Shown here piece after piece: positions 25,900 to 34,932 of a DNA stretch of 64,000 nt; positions within the stretch are counted from its first letter, which is position 1; each line of letters starts with the position of its first letter. Origin of the DNA: CAVTPD01 sp963736575 (GTDB lineage Bacteria > Bacteroidota > Bacteroidia > Cytophagales > JAAEPT01); assembly GCA_963736575.1 (NCBI GenBank), contig CAVTPD010000001.1, forward strand, positions 2,340,055 to 2,404,054, written 5' to 3'. The notes under the pieces are model-generated. The model searched no databases, was not told where the DNA came from, and saw only the letters and a program-made list of their open reading frames with translations. The position numbers and the translations under genes were made by a program.

Positions 25900-28279
25900 A
25901 ATACTTTTAATCCCCTTATTATACCTTTTAGTTTTTAGCTTAAACGCACAAGTTAAGAATACTAAAATATCTGTTCAGGTAGGGAAATCTGAAACACCAA
26001 TACCATTTGCTATTGTTTCAGACAAAGACCACAAACCCCTTGGCCTGTTTAATATTGAAGGTAAATACACCTTAAAAACTACTCTTGATTCCGTTATTAT
26101 ATCTTCCCCTTTTTTTAAAGACACTACCTTATCTATTTCAGGAAAAAAAGAAATCCTGTTAAGCATAACAAATATTGTTTTTAAATCCGATTTTAAATCT
26201 GACTCTGTTAGCAGCCAGATAATTGATAGCGTTTACCAAAACAGAAAAAACTTTTCTACCGAATGTTTTGCGCCCTATTACTACAAGGGGTATAACAAAA
26301 CCCTGCTATCTAGTGATTCTGTAGAATTAAGTAAAAACATCTTCCGAAAACTTTCTGATAGTTTTACTAAAAAAATTAAAGCCTATAAAAAACAACACCA
26401 CATTGCCGTACTTGAAACTGCATCAAACCGTCGTTTTCAGGATAAGACTAATGAAGATGAACGAATAACAGGGGTTAAAATCTCTGGTGTTACACACCCT
26501 ACTGTTGGTATTATAAATTCTCAATTTCAATCTTCAGATTTATACAACCGTTATTTAAGGTTATTTACCGTAGATTATGTTAACCCCATTAACCGAAAAA
26601 GCTATCGTTTCTATTCCTTCCGAATTTATGATATAATCCCTACGGATAACGATACTCTTTACGCCATCATTTTTCAGCCCAAAAGACACATCCGCAGAGA
26701 AATGGTAAAAGGTATGCTGTTAATTAGTGCTCAACACAAATACATTGTTCACGCCTTATTTTCACCAGCCGAACTAATAAAAGTTAATGAACTTGCTGCA
26801 CAAAGTAACACCACCTTTGTTAACGATAGCCTTCCCCCATTCCCAAGCCAAAACTCTAGCGCCATACTTTTTCCTAAAATTGGTATAGGAAATGAGAAAA
26901 CACGTTACTCTATATATTCTTTGCAAAATTTCACGCACTTTGAGCCCGATACTAGTTTTAATAAAAAAACTTTTACCGATGTTTCCTTAGCTTTTGAAAA
27001 AGACTTACACGAAATAGACAGCACCAATTGGGAAACTACTAGGCCTGCTCCATTAACGCAAAAGGAAGAAAATACCTATGCTTTTTTTGACACTATTGGT
27101 ACATTTAAGCAATTTCAGCACTATGTTCTTTTAGCCGAAAAACTGGTATCAAGAAAAATCTATTTGAAATACGCCGACATTAATCTTGACAGACTTTTAA
27201 TTATTAATGATTATGAAAAACTGCGCCCGGGTTTAGACATTAATACCGATAAAAACCTGTCTAAAATCTTTTCACTAGGTGCTTATGCCGGTTATGGCTT
27301 TAACGACAAAAAAGTAAAATACGATGCCCGTCTTATTATTTGGCCAGAAAACAAATGGAATGCCACGGGGTACATAAAATATTTTTCAGATTTATCGGAA
27401 AGTGGCGGTTTAGCTTTTCCGTTTAATGAACGGCAATATTCTACCGAAAACATTAGAAACTGGGGTATTTATTTAATGGAAGAACACCGAGGAACAGAAA
27501 TTAAAGCCTCTATGGCTCCTATAAAGTTTTTTCGTTTTGAAACTTCTTACAAAAACACAATAAGCACACCAACTTATGAATATAGTTACAAAGGCGAAGA
27601 ATATACCGGTGATCGGTTTTCTGAATTAGAGGTTGGTGTACGGTATGCTTTTGGTCAAAAAAACATACAATTAGACGAAGAACTAATTCCCCAACGCACA
27701 AAGTTTCCGGAATTTTGGTTTCTATACAGGCAATCGCTGCAAAGTTTTAACTACGGTTTTCAATATAGCCAGTTTGCTACCCGTGTAGATTACCGCTACC
27801 GTCATTTAACTTTGGGTGAAACTGTAGTTCAATTTACGGCTGGTACTTATTTAGGAAAAATGCCACTTTGGCGCTTATACAACGGAAAAGGTAGTAAAGG
27901 ATTTTTAACAGTAACCTACAACAGTTTCGAAACCATGAATTATAACGAGTTTTTTTCGAACCGTTTTTTTAATGCTTTCTTAACGCATGATATTGGCTCT
28001 TTACATTTTGGCACCTTAATAAAACCTAGAATTGTGCTGGCTTTTAACTACGGTATTGGAAGTTTAAATAATAAGGAAGATTACAGCGATTACAAATTTA
28101 AAACCATGGAAAAAGGCTACTACGAAGCCGGTATTATGGTGAACGATATATTTGTGTTAAAAATGGCTATAATAAAGCTTAGCTTGGGTTTAGGTTATTA
28201 CCAACGCCTAGGTTATTACAAACTGGATAGAAAAGATGAAAACTCGGTATTTAAATTTGTACTGAAGTTTAAGCTTTGA
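25889..28279 (+). CDS. DUF5686-like outer-membrane protein with carboxypeptidase-regulatory domain
   Basis: 796 residues from a TTG inside the end of the patatin gene. The signal peptide ends at LNAQ. A carboxypeptidase-regulatory-like domain follows (about 22-95). A long region then contains RFYSFRIYDIIPTDNDTLYAIIFQPKR. The C-terminal part is a many-stranded barrel ending in FKFVLKFKL, with a terminal aromatic/hydrophobic pattern. This is the layout of DUF5686 proteins, which are widespread in Bacteroidota and of unknown function. The overlap with the membrane lipase suggests a joint role in envelope lipid handling. Confidence 0.82.
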   Translation: MKNRILLIPLLYLLVFSLNAQVKNTKISVQVGKSETPIPFAIVSDKDHKPLGLFNIEGKYTLKTTLDSVIISSPFFKDTTLSISGKKEILLSITNIVFKSDFKSDSVSSQIIDSVYQNRKNFSTECFAPYYYKGYNKTLLSSDSVELSKNIFRKLSDSFTKKIKAYKKQHHIAVLETASNRRFQDKTNEDERITGVKISGVTHPTVGIINSQFQSSDLYNRYLRLFTVDYVNPINRKSYRFYSFRIYDIIPTDNDTLYAIIFQPKRHIRREMVKGMLLISAQHKYIVHALFSPAELIKVNELAAQSNTTFVNDSLPPFPSQNSSAILFPKIGIGNEKTRYSIYSLQNFTHFEPDTSFNKKTFTDVSLAFEKDLHEIDSTNWETTRPAPLTQKEENTYAFFDTIGTFKQFQHYVLLAEKLVSRKIYLKYADINLDRLLIINDYEKLRPGLDINTDKNLSKIFSLGAYAGYGFNDKKVKYDARLIIWPENKWNATGYIKYFSDLSESGGLAFPFNERQYSTENIRNWGIYLMEEHRGTEIKASMAPIKFFRFETSYKNTISTPTYEYSYKGEEYTGDRFSELEVGVRYAFGQKNIQLDEELIPQRTKFPEFWFLYRQSLQSFNYGFQYSQFATRVDYRYRHLTLGETVVQFTAGTYLGKMPLWRLYNGKGSKGFLTVTYNSFETMNYNEFFSNRFFNAFLTHDIGSLHFGTLIKPRIVLAFNYGIGSLNNKEDYSDYKFKTMEKGYYEAGIMVNDIFVLKMAIIKLSLGLGYYQRLGYYKLDRKDENSVFKFVLKFKL

Positions 28280-28362
28280 TGTTAAACACATGAATTATAG
28301 CTGATTTGATATGTTATAAACGCTATAATAATATTTTTAATGATTTCATTAACTTCAACTTT

Positions 28363-29268
28363 ATGAATAGTGAAAAGTTATCTACGACAATTGATAAACA
28401 AATTGAACAGCTTCAATCTAGAGGGATGGAGATGGATTATGATTTGAAACGAATAAAAGATGTTTTAAGCGATATTGGCTATTACAGATTAGGTTTTTAT
28501 TGGAGGTGCTTCGATTTAAAGTATGATGAAAATTCAGAAGAAACCGAACACAGGTTTAAGTCAGGCACTAAGTTTTCAACCGTTGTCAAATTATATTATT
28601 TAAACTATGAATTAAGACTTATTCTTTTAAGATTTCTCCATCGCATAGAAATAAACTTTCGTACTAAAGTAATTTACAGGTTGTCGCGAAAATATAAGGA
28701 TAATCCTTTTTGGTTCTGTAGTGAAGATGTAATGAAAGAAGGTTACTTATTAAAATTACATGATAGCATATATAAGAATATAAAGTTTTGGAATAAACCA
28801 ATAAAAACACATCATCAAAAGTATACTGATGATAAGTATGCGCCCGCTTGGAAAACTATTGAGTTTTTTGATTTTGGTCAGACATTAAATTTATTTCAAG
28901 AATTAAAATATGACTTAGATAGAAAAATGGTAATTAAAGATTTCCCCGAGTTTATTAAAACTAACCATTTTAGAACAGCGGTTAGAAGTCTGATTGATTT
29001 AAGAAATGCCTGCTCCCATGGTAGTGTTTTGTTCGATTATAAAGGGAATCATACTTTACCTGATATCAAAGGTGTTAAATATCAAGAACGAGTTCCGAAA
29101 AATTTTGACAGCCAATTGAGAATACTTTCTTATTTTGTTGAGAAGATTAGCATTAATAGGAAGATAGATTTACATAAAAGGATAAATGTATTATTTGCTG
29201 AATTTTCAACGAATCCTGAAATAGAGGAGATTATAAAAAATGAAATGGGATATTTACATTTTAAATAA
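28363..29268 (+). CDS. Abi_2-family (AbiD/F) protein with HEPN-like motif
   Basis: 301 residues from ATG 28363 (MNSEKLSTT). The open frame begins at 28306, but the extra 19 residues lack family character. The N-terminus has IGYYRLGFYWRCFD. The middle has the strong Abi_2 pattern LRLILLRFLHRIEINFRTKVIYRLS. The region near residue 220 has RNACSHG, an RX4H HEPN ribonuclease motif. Relatives abort phage infection or act as RNases in defence. No partner gene is adjacent. It sits where the rest of a his operon would be expected. Confidence 0.85.
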   Translation: MNSEKLSTTIDKQIEQLQSRGMEMDYDLKRIKDVLSDIGYYRLGFYWRCFDLKYDENSEETEHRFKSGTKFSTVVKLYYLNYELRLILLRFLHRIEINFRTKVIYRLSRKYKDNPFWFCSEDVMKEGYLLKLHDSIYKNIKFWNKPIKTHHQKYTDDKYAPAWKTIEFFDFGQTLNLFQELKYDLDRKMVIKDFPEFIKTNHFRTAVRSLIDLRNACSHGSVLFDYKGNHTLPDIKGVKYQERVPKNFDSQLRILSYFVEKISINRKIDLHKRINVLFAEFSTNPEIEEIIKNEMGYLHFK

Positions 29269-29347
29269 CTAATTCCGTTTAATTTCGTAATATTGTATAA
29301 CAGTGTGCGACTGGCGATGTTCAACGTATCACTTTAATGAAACTTAG

Positions 29348-29372
29348 CCCAGACATTGTTCTGGGTTTTTTT
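29348..29372 (+). terminator. Rho-independent terminator
   Basis: CCCAGA (29348-29353) pairs with TCTGGG (29360-29365), followed by T7. It ends the Abi_2 transcript and lies between it and the convergent hisD. Confidence 0.75.
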
Positions 29373-29514
29373 GTATCTAAAAATAATCTGAATATTTTTT
29401 AACCCTATTGAAAGCCCCATATACCTTCACACTAGATTTAGTAAAATTCCGTTAATTATAAATTCGAGTCTTCCCTCCACGAAAGATTCAAGAACTAGAC
29501 AATGTAACAGATAG

Positions 29515-30798
29515 TTATTCCAATGTTTGTAAACGAAGCGTAACTGCGTTTTTATGCGCCATCAGTTGTTCTTCTTCAGCCATAATTTCTATAGACGGCC
29601 CTAAGTTTTGTAAGCCTTTTGCAGAAATCTCCTGAAAGGTTATTTTCTTAATGAACGAATCTAAAGAAACACCCGAATAAGCTGTAGCATAACCATTAGT
29701 AGGCAAAGTATGGTTGGTGCCCGATGCGTAATCACCTGCCGATTCTGGGGTATAATGCCCTAAAAACACAGAACCCGCGTTAATAATTTTAGATATTAAA
29801 TTATGGTATTCGTTCGTCTGAATAATTAAATGTTCCGGAGCATACAAATTGATCATGTCTACCAACTCTTCTTCCGTCTGAACCAAAATTGCTTTGCTAT
29901 TTTCCAATGCTTTGGTAGCAATTTCTTTCCTTGGCAACAAGTTCAACTGTTCTTCTATTGCCTTATTAATCCCTACAATAGAAGCTGCATTTCGGGTTAA
30001 ATAAATCACTTGGCTGTCTACCCCGTGTTCCGCTTGTGATAATAAGTCGGAAGCTACAAAAGCCGGATTAGCGCTTTGGTCACCTACAACCATTACTTCA
30101 GAAGGGCCCGCAGGCATATCAATAGCCGTTCCGTCTTTGCTCACCAATTGTTTTGCGCAAGTAACGTATTGGTTACCTGGGCCAAATATTTTAAATACTT
30201 TAGGAACCGATTGGGTACCGTAGGCCATAGCTGCAATAGCTTGTGCCCCACCCGATTTTACAATTTTGGTAACTCCCAAAATACCTGCTGTATACAAAAT
30301 AGCTGGGTGTATTTTACCTGCTGCATTAGGTGGTGTAGATAAAACAATTTCTTTGCAACCTGCTATTTTAGCGGGCACAACCAGCATTAATATGGTTGAA
30401 AACAAAGGTGCTGTTCCGCCTGGGATGTATAAACCTACTTTTTCAATAGGTCTTGATTCTCGCCAGCACGTAACACCAGGCGTTGTTTCAATCTTATTAG
30501 GGATTTCATATTGAGCTTTATGAAAGGCTTCAATGTTGCTTTTAGCCCCTTCAATAGCTTGTTTAAGCTTTTCGGAAACTAAAGAATTGGCTTCTTGAAT
30601 TTCTTCTTCTGTTACCAGTAAGTTATCCAAAGAAACACGGTCAAACTTTAAAGCGTATTCACGAAGAGCCGCATCTCCATTTGTTCTTACATTTTCAAGA
30701 ACTTCAGAAACGGTACTCTCCAGATTTCTCTGATCGAAAACCGGCCGTTTTAATATTTCGGACCATTGGCTTCTTTCAGGATACTCAATAGTTATCAT
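29515..30798 (-). CDS. hisD: Histidinol dehydrogenase
   Basis: 427 residues, normal length. Family blocks include PGGTAPLFSTILML, GPGNQYVTCAKQLV, DMPAGPSEVMVVGD and SAGDYASGTNHTLPT, with the zinc and catalytic Glu/His residues (AEHGVDSQ). It performs the last two oxidations of histidine synthesis. Its ATG overlaps the hisG stop by four bases (ATGA). No other his gene follows. The next gene is a convergent Abi_2 gene. Confidence 0.97.
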   Translation of the reverse strand: MITIEYPERSQWSEILKRPVFDQRNLESTVSEVLENVRTNGDAALREYALKFDRVSLDNLLVTEEEIQEANSLVSEKLKQAIEGAKSNIEAFHKAQYEIPNKIETTPGVTCWRESRPIEKVGLYIPGGTAPLFSTILMLVVPAKIAGCKEIVLSTPPNAAGKIHPAILYTAGILGVTKIVKSGGAQAIAAMAYGTQSVPKVFKIFGPGNQYVTCAKQLVSKDGTAIDMPAGPSEVMVVGDQSANPAFVASDLLSQAEHGVDSQVIYLTRNAASIVGINKAIEEQLNLLPRKEIATKALENSKAILVQTEEELVDMINLYAPEHLIIQTNEYHNLISKIINAGSVFLGHYTPESAGDYASGTNHTLPTNGYATAYSGVSLDSFIKKITFQEISAKGLQNLGPSIEIMAEEEQLMAHKNAVTLRLQTLE

Positions 30799-31652
30799 TT
30801 AATAATTTTCTCAATTGGTAAAACTAAAATTCCTTCTGCTCCAATTTCCTGAAGTTTGTCTACCACTTCCCAGAATTCGTTTTCATTCACTACAGAATGA
30901 ATAGCGCTCCATCCTTTTTCTAAAAGCGGAGTTACTGAAGGACTTTTTACTCCTGGTAAAAGACTAACTATTTGGTCAATAGCATGGTTAGGAGCATTTA
31001 GCATAATGTATTTTTTGTCTCTGGCTTTTAAAACCGACTTAATTCTGAAAATAAGCTTGTCTAAAACGGCTTGTTTTTCAGGGGTAAGTGATTTACTACC
31101 AATCATAACTGCCTGTGATTTAAAGATAACGTCTGTTTCTTTAAGGCCGTTACTAATTAAAGTACTTCCAGAACTTACTATATCACAAACGGCATCGGCA
31201 AGGCCAATACTTGGTGCAATTTCTACACTACCGCTAATTTCTTGTAAATGGGCATTTACGCCTTTTTCTTTTAAGTATTTACCTAAAATTAAGGGGTAAG
31301 ATGTCGCTATTTTTTTTCCGTTTAAGTCGTTAATACTATTGTATTCCATAGTTTTAGGAACACCAATAGAAAGACGGCATTTAGAAAAACCTAATTCTAA
31401 AAGACGGTTAACATCTTTATTCTCTTCGGCTTCAACGTTTTCGCCAACAATACCAATATCAGCAACGCCTTCTTCTACATAACCCGGTATATCATCATCT
31501 CTAAGCAATAATATTTCTATTGGGAAATTCTGAGAAGTAGCTTTTAAAGCCGCCCCTTTACTAATTTTAATCCCACATTCTTTAATTAATTTTAAAGAAT
31601 CGTCACTTAATCTCCCCGATTTCTGTATTGCTAATTTTAAAACGTCGCTCAT
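30795..31652 (-). CDS. hisG: ATP phosphoribosyltransferase, long form
   Basis: 285 residues from the ATG at 31652 (MSDVLKLAIQKSGRL). The open frame continues to 31685, but that would run into the promoter. The catalytic domain has GVADIGIVGENV and the PRPP loop DIVSSGSTLISNGLKE. The C-terminal ~75 residues are the regulatory HisG_C domain that binds histidine, so this long form does not need HisZ. It catalyses the committed step of histidine synthesis and is controlled by feedback. It is the first gene of a hisGD pair. Confidence 0.95.
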   Translation of the reverse strand: MSDVLKLAIQKSGRLSDDSLKLIKECGIKISKGAALKATSQNFPIEILLLRDDDIPGYVEEGVADIGIVGENVEAEENKDVNRLLELGFSKCRLSIGVPKTMEYNSINDLNGKKIATSYPLILGKYLKEKGVNAHLQEISGSVEIAPSIGLADAVCDIVSSGSTLISNGLKETDVIFKSQAVMIGSKSLTPEKQAVLDKLIFRIKSVLKARDKKYIMLNAPNHAIDQIVSLLPGVKSPSVTPLLEKGWSAIHSVVNENEFWEVVDKLQEIGAEGILVLPIEKIIK

Positions 31653-31682
31653 GCTCACTTTTTGGATGTGTAGAAAACGCTG

Positions 31683-31712
31683 CAAAGTTAATCAAATTAT
31701 CTACCATTACAA
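31683..31712 (-). promoter_or_regulatory. Flavobacterium-type promoter of hisGD
   Basis: On the minus strand, TTG (31712-31710) is followed after 19 bases by TAACTTTG (31690-31683), an exact TAnnTTTG box at consensus spacing. It lies 30 bases before the ATG at 31652 and supports that start. No leader peptide or attenuator is visible in the short leader. Confidence 0.65.
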
Positions 31713-31826
31713 TTTTGACAGCAACGCATTAGCCGATCTAAAATTCAATGGAATGTAAAAAAAACACTTCATTCGTGATTTTTATTAACGTTGTTTGTAG
31801 CTTAACACCTCAATTCAGAAAGCAAG

Positions 31827-32522
31827 ATGATCGTCCGTTATTCAATATGCCAATCCAAAACCATTTTATCAAAACGTTTTAAAGCGGCATTTGGCAGTTA
31901 TAAACCTATTTATAATGCCATTCACGGACAAAAAATGCCCATTATCACCAACACACAAAACGACCGGGTAACTATGGCACAATGGGGACTCATCCCTTAC
32001 GATGTTAGCGATCCTTCTATTGGTGAAAAATTAATGAATGCCCGCAAAGAAACCATTTTTGCTAAGCAGCCTTTTTGTGAAATTATTGAAAAGAAACGAT
32101 GCTTAATCCCTGCAGATGGTTTTTATGTATGGGTGAATAACCATAATGTATCTACGCCTTACCGCATTGTTTTTAATAACGAAGAAGCCTTTTCTATGGC
32201 TGGCATTTGGGATCAATGGGTTACCGAAGACAACAAAGTTCTATTCGAAAGTTTTTCTATACTTACTACCGAAGCACCCGATTACCTAAAAGATATAATT
32301 GAAAGAATACCCGTTGTTCTTCCTAAAGAAATTGAAAGACAATGGTTAAAGCTTAACTTAAGCCTAGATGAACTGAAAGCTATTTTGGATTTAGAGGAAA
32401 GAGATGGGTTTAGTTCCTACAAGATTTCTAACCTTATTGATAACCCAGAGATCAACAGTAAAAAAATAGTGCAAAAGAAAGACTCCTCTGGCCCGGGAAT
32501 GACCATGAGTTTATTTGAATAG
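31827..32522 (+). CDS. SRAP-fold protein lacking the usual catalytic residues
   Basis: 231 residues. The fold is that of HMCES/YedK, which crosslinks to abasic sites in single-stranded DNA. Recognisable blocks are YNAIHGQKMPIITN, MAQWGLIPYDV, KLMNARKET, RCLIPADGFYVW and AFSMAGIWDQW. Active family members begin Met-Cys-Gly-Arg, with the Cys as nucleophile. Here the start is M-I-V-R. The Glu of GFYEW is Val101 and the His of IHxRMP is Ile158. Only the Asn (N71) is kept. The protein is otherwise intact, so it may bind abasic or single-stranded DNA without crosslinking. Confidence 0.85.
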   Translation: MIVRYSICQSKTILSKRFKAAFGSYKPIYNAIHGQKMPIITNTQNDRVTMAQWGLIPYDVSDPSIGEKLMNARKETIFAKQPFCEIIEKKRCLIPADGFYVWVNNHNVSTPYRIVFNNEEAFSMAGIWDQWVTEDNKVLFESFSILTTEAPDYLKDIIERIPVVLPKEIERQWLKLNLSLDELKAILDLEERDGFSSYKISNLIDNPEINSKKIVQKKDSSGPGMTMSLFE

Positions 32523-32605
32523 CATACCCCCATTATGATTGTATTTACGGAACTAAGTTCCGCTTAAGATAAGAGATAATGGTTTTCATTCGATCTTGAA
32601 CAAAA

Positions 32606-32634
32606 AAAGTCGGGCCATACAGCCCGACTTTTTT
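32606..32634. terminator. Strong bidirectional terminator
   Basis: 10-bp stem, 32606-32615 with 32622-32631, with A and T runs on the two sides. It lies 84 bases after the SRAP gene. Confidence 0.75.
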
Positions 32635-32663
32635 ACATTTTAGTGTTTTATTTTTTTTCCGCC

Positions 32664-32687
32664 TATGTTTGTGTCCTCACAAACATA
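32664..32687. repeat. Hairpin H1 of a duplicated module (TCCT loop)
   Basis: A perfect 10-bp stem (32664-32673 with 32678-32687) closes a TCCT loop. A related hairpin with the same loop is at 32751-32770. The closing pair is G-C here and A-T there. Confidence 0.6.
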
Positions 32688-32750
32688 CTAGCCGAAACCC
32701 AAAAAAAAGCCAGACAATTGACTGCCTGACTTTCTAAATATCTTTGCCTG

Positions 32751-32777
32751 TGTTTGTATCCTTACAAACATTTTTTT
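32751..32777 (+). terminator. Hairpin H2 of the duplicated module, with T tail
   Basis: A perfect 8-bp stem (32751-32758 with 32763-32770), TCCT loop, and seven T to 32777. It works as a plus-strand terminator by shape and faces the end of the minus-strand gene at 32792. Confidence 0.6.
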
Positions 32778-32791
32778 AGTGTCCTCTATTT

Positions 32792-33331
32792 CTACCAATC
32801 GCTGTTATTAGCAGGATCGTTTTCTATTTCTAACACCTTTTGTTTAAAGTCTTCTATTAAAGCCTCTATCTGAGTCTTAGTATTGTTCTTAATAGTTACC
32901 CAACCTCTACCAGACATGGCTACTTTACCACATTTAGGAGAAGTTTCTTCTAAAGGCCCCCCACTTGGATCTTTGCCTTTCCCTTCGTGTACAAAATCTG
33001 TAGCAATGTAACGGTACTTACCTTCTTTGGCATTAAAAAGAAGTGTGAATTTCACTCTACCTTCATCTACATCACCGCCTCTTAAACCTGGGTGAGAAAC
33101 GTTCAAATAACCAACAAACTGAACATCTTCACCTTCTTTGTCTTCTACAATTTCATAATTTTTAGCTTGCCCCCAAGCTTTAAGAATATCGTAAAGTTCT
33201 TTGGTATTTAATTTATCAGCTTCAACTACTTCCATAAACGTAACCAAATTGGTTTGGTCATTTATAGGTAAATCTTGTGCGTTCAATAAAAGTGAGAGTC
33301 CAATAAAGAATAGTGTTAATAGTTTTTTCAT
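32792..33331 (-). CDS. Small secreted protein, DUF4468-like
   Basis: 179 residues from the ATG at 33331 (MKKLLTLFFIGLSLLLNAQ), a textbook signal peptide. The open frame upstream to 33385 is not convincing. The mature part has LYDILKAWGQAKNY and alternating strands (VKFTLLFNAKEGKYRYIATDF), similar to DUF4468 proteins with a TBP-like fold. Two cysteines are not evident apart from one in SPKCGKV. Its role is unknown. It is transcribed away from the polysaccharide locus. Confidence 0.65.
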   Translation of the reverse strand: MKKLLTLFFIGLSLLLNAQDLPINDQTNLVTFMEVVEADKLNTKELYDILKAWGQAKNYEIVEDKEGEDVQFVGYLNVSHPGLRGGDVDEGRVKFTLLFNAKEGKYRYIATDFVHEGKGKDPSGGPLEETSPKCGKVAMSGRGWVTIKNNTKTQIEALIEDFKQKVLEIENDPANNSDW

Positions 33332-33653
33332 AATTATTCGGTTGTTATCAGTCTTGAAGATAATTATTACTTTATTCTTATTCAATTCTAGCTAACAAAA
33401 AGCTGTCTTATACTATAAAAAATAAAGCCATCTTACTTTTCTAAACTTTAAATACCATTAATAAGAACCTTAGTTAATCGTAAAACATGAACGGCGTTAG
33501 CTCTAAATAAGCAGCAAAAGCATAAATCCTTTATAACATAAAATCCCCTTGTGGAAAAAGAAGTTGCCTTTTAGTTTATTTAGTTGGTCATAAACCTTTT
33601 ATAAAATTCAATTCAGAACTACCTTACCTCGATTTTTGTGAGTTAACGAACAA
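33332..33653. other. Intergenic region before the polysaccharide locus
   Basis: About 320 AT-rich bases between divergent genes. They must hold promoters for the DUF4468-like gene and for the polysaccharide operon, but I see no exact TAnnTTTG box with a well-spaced TTG on the plus strand. The closest is GATTTTTG at about 33634-33641. No ORF or repeat is supported. Confidence 0.5.
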
Positions 33654-34931
33654 ATGGAGTTAGAATATAAAATAGGAATTATTGGTTTAGGCTACGTAGG
33701 CCTACCTTTAGCGGTAGCTTTTTCTAATAAATTTAAGGTGGTTGGTTTCGATATTAACCAACAACGAATTAGTGAACTACTAAACGGGATAGACAAAACC
33801 TTAGAAATTGAGGAAGACAAACTGAATAATGCTATTCAAACAAATGGTTTTCTTCCTAGCTATAATTTAAAGGAATTAGACAGCTGTAATTTTTACATTA
33901 TTACTGTACCTACTCCTATTGATTTAAACAAAAGACCAGACCTCACTCCGCTTAAGAAAGCATCCGAAACCATTGGTGCTGTTTTAAAGAAGGGCGACAT
34001 TGTAGTTTATGAATCTACTGTTTACCCAGGAGTTACGGAAGAATACTGTGTTCCTATTCTAGAAGAAAAAAGCGGATTGTCTTACAATAAAGATTTCTTT
34101 GCCGGTTATTCACCGGAAAGAATAAACCCAGGAGACAAACTGCATACCGTAGAAAAAATACTAAAAGTTACTGCTGGCTCTACTCCGGAAATTGCCGAAA
34201 AAGTAGACCAAGTTTATAAGACAGTAATTGAAGCGGGCACATTTAAAGCCTCTTCTATTAAAGTAGCCGAAGCCGCCAAAGTAATTGAAAACTCACAGCG
34301 CGACATTAACATTGCTTTTGTAAACGAATTGTCTAAAATATTCCATTTAATGAATATTAGTACGCAAGATGTTTTAGAAGCTGCGGGCACCAAATGGAAC
34401 TTCCTTCCTTTTAAACCGGGTTTAGTGGGTGGTCACTGTATTGGCGTAGACCCGTATTATTTGGCAGAAAAAGCCAAAGAATTAGGCTATCATCCAGATA
34501 TTATTCTTTCGGGTAGAAAACTGAACGATGGTATGGGAAAATACGTGGCCGAAAGAATTGTAAAACAGTTGATCAAAAGAAATCTTGCTGCAAGTAATTC
34601 TAAAGCCCTGGTATTAGGCATTACCTTTAAAGAAAACTGCCCAGACATTAGAAACTCACAAGTACCCAATATTATTAATGAATTAAATGATTACGGTATT
34701 GCTTGTGACATCTACGATCCGCATGCCACCAATACCGAAGTAGAACATGAATTTGGTCTTTCTTTATTAGACAAATTACCCGCAGATTTAAGTGATTACA
34801 AAGCGGTGATTCTGGCCGTTTCGCACAGTGATTTTAAGCGCTTAGATTTATCCCAATTAGACACTCAAAAACAAGTAGTTTTTGATGTTAAATCGTTTCT
34901 ACCTAAAAATCTAATTACAGATACTTTATAA
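33654..34931 (+). CDS. tviB: Nucleotide-sugar C6 dehydrogenase (TviB/VipA type)
   Basis: 425 residues. The N-terminal NAD fold has IGIIGLGYVGLPLAVAFS. The catalytic Cys block is KPGLVGGHCIGVDPYYL near residue 260, with the C-terminal UDP-binding fold after it. The overall sequence resembles the TviB/WbpO group, which oxidises UDP-GlcNAc or UDP-GalNAc to the uronic acid. The epimerase that follows 1 base later supports UDP-GalNAcA as the product. It is the first gene of the plus-strand polysaccharide locus. Confidence 0.9.
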   Translation: MELEYKIGIIGLGYVGLPLAVAFSNKFKVVGFDINQQRISELLNGIDKTLEIEEDKLNNAIQTNGFLPSYNLKELDSCNFYIITVPTPIDLNKRPDLTPLKKASETIGAVLKKGDIVVYESTVYPGVTEEYCVPILEEKSGLSYNKDFFAGYSPERINPGDKLHTVEKILKVTAGSTPEIAEKVDQVYKTVIEAGTFKASSIKVAEAAKVIENSQRDINIAFVNELSKIFHLMNISTQDVLEAAGTKWNFLPFKPGLVGGHCIGVDPYYLAEKAKELGYHPDIILSGRKLNDGMGKYVAERIVKQLIKRNLAASNSKALVLGITFKENCPDIRNSQVPNIINELNDYGIACDIYDPHATNTEVEHEFGLSLLDKLPADLSDYKAVILAVSHSDFKRLDLSQLDTQKQVVFDVKSFLPKNLITDTL

Positions 34932-34932
34932 A

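Noticed and set aside
31653..31685. Longer hisG start at 31685
   Set aside because: It overlaps the TAACTTTG promoter box. The conserved HisG N-terminus begins at 31652.
32664..32777. CRISPR-like short repeats
   Set aside because: Only two copies, both palindromic, with no regular spacers and no cas genes.
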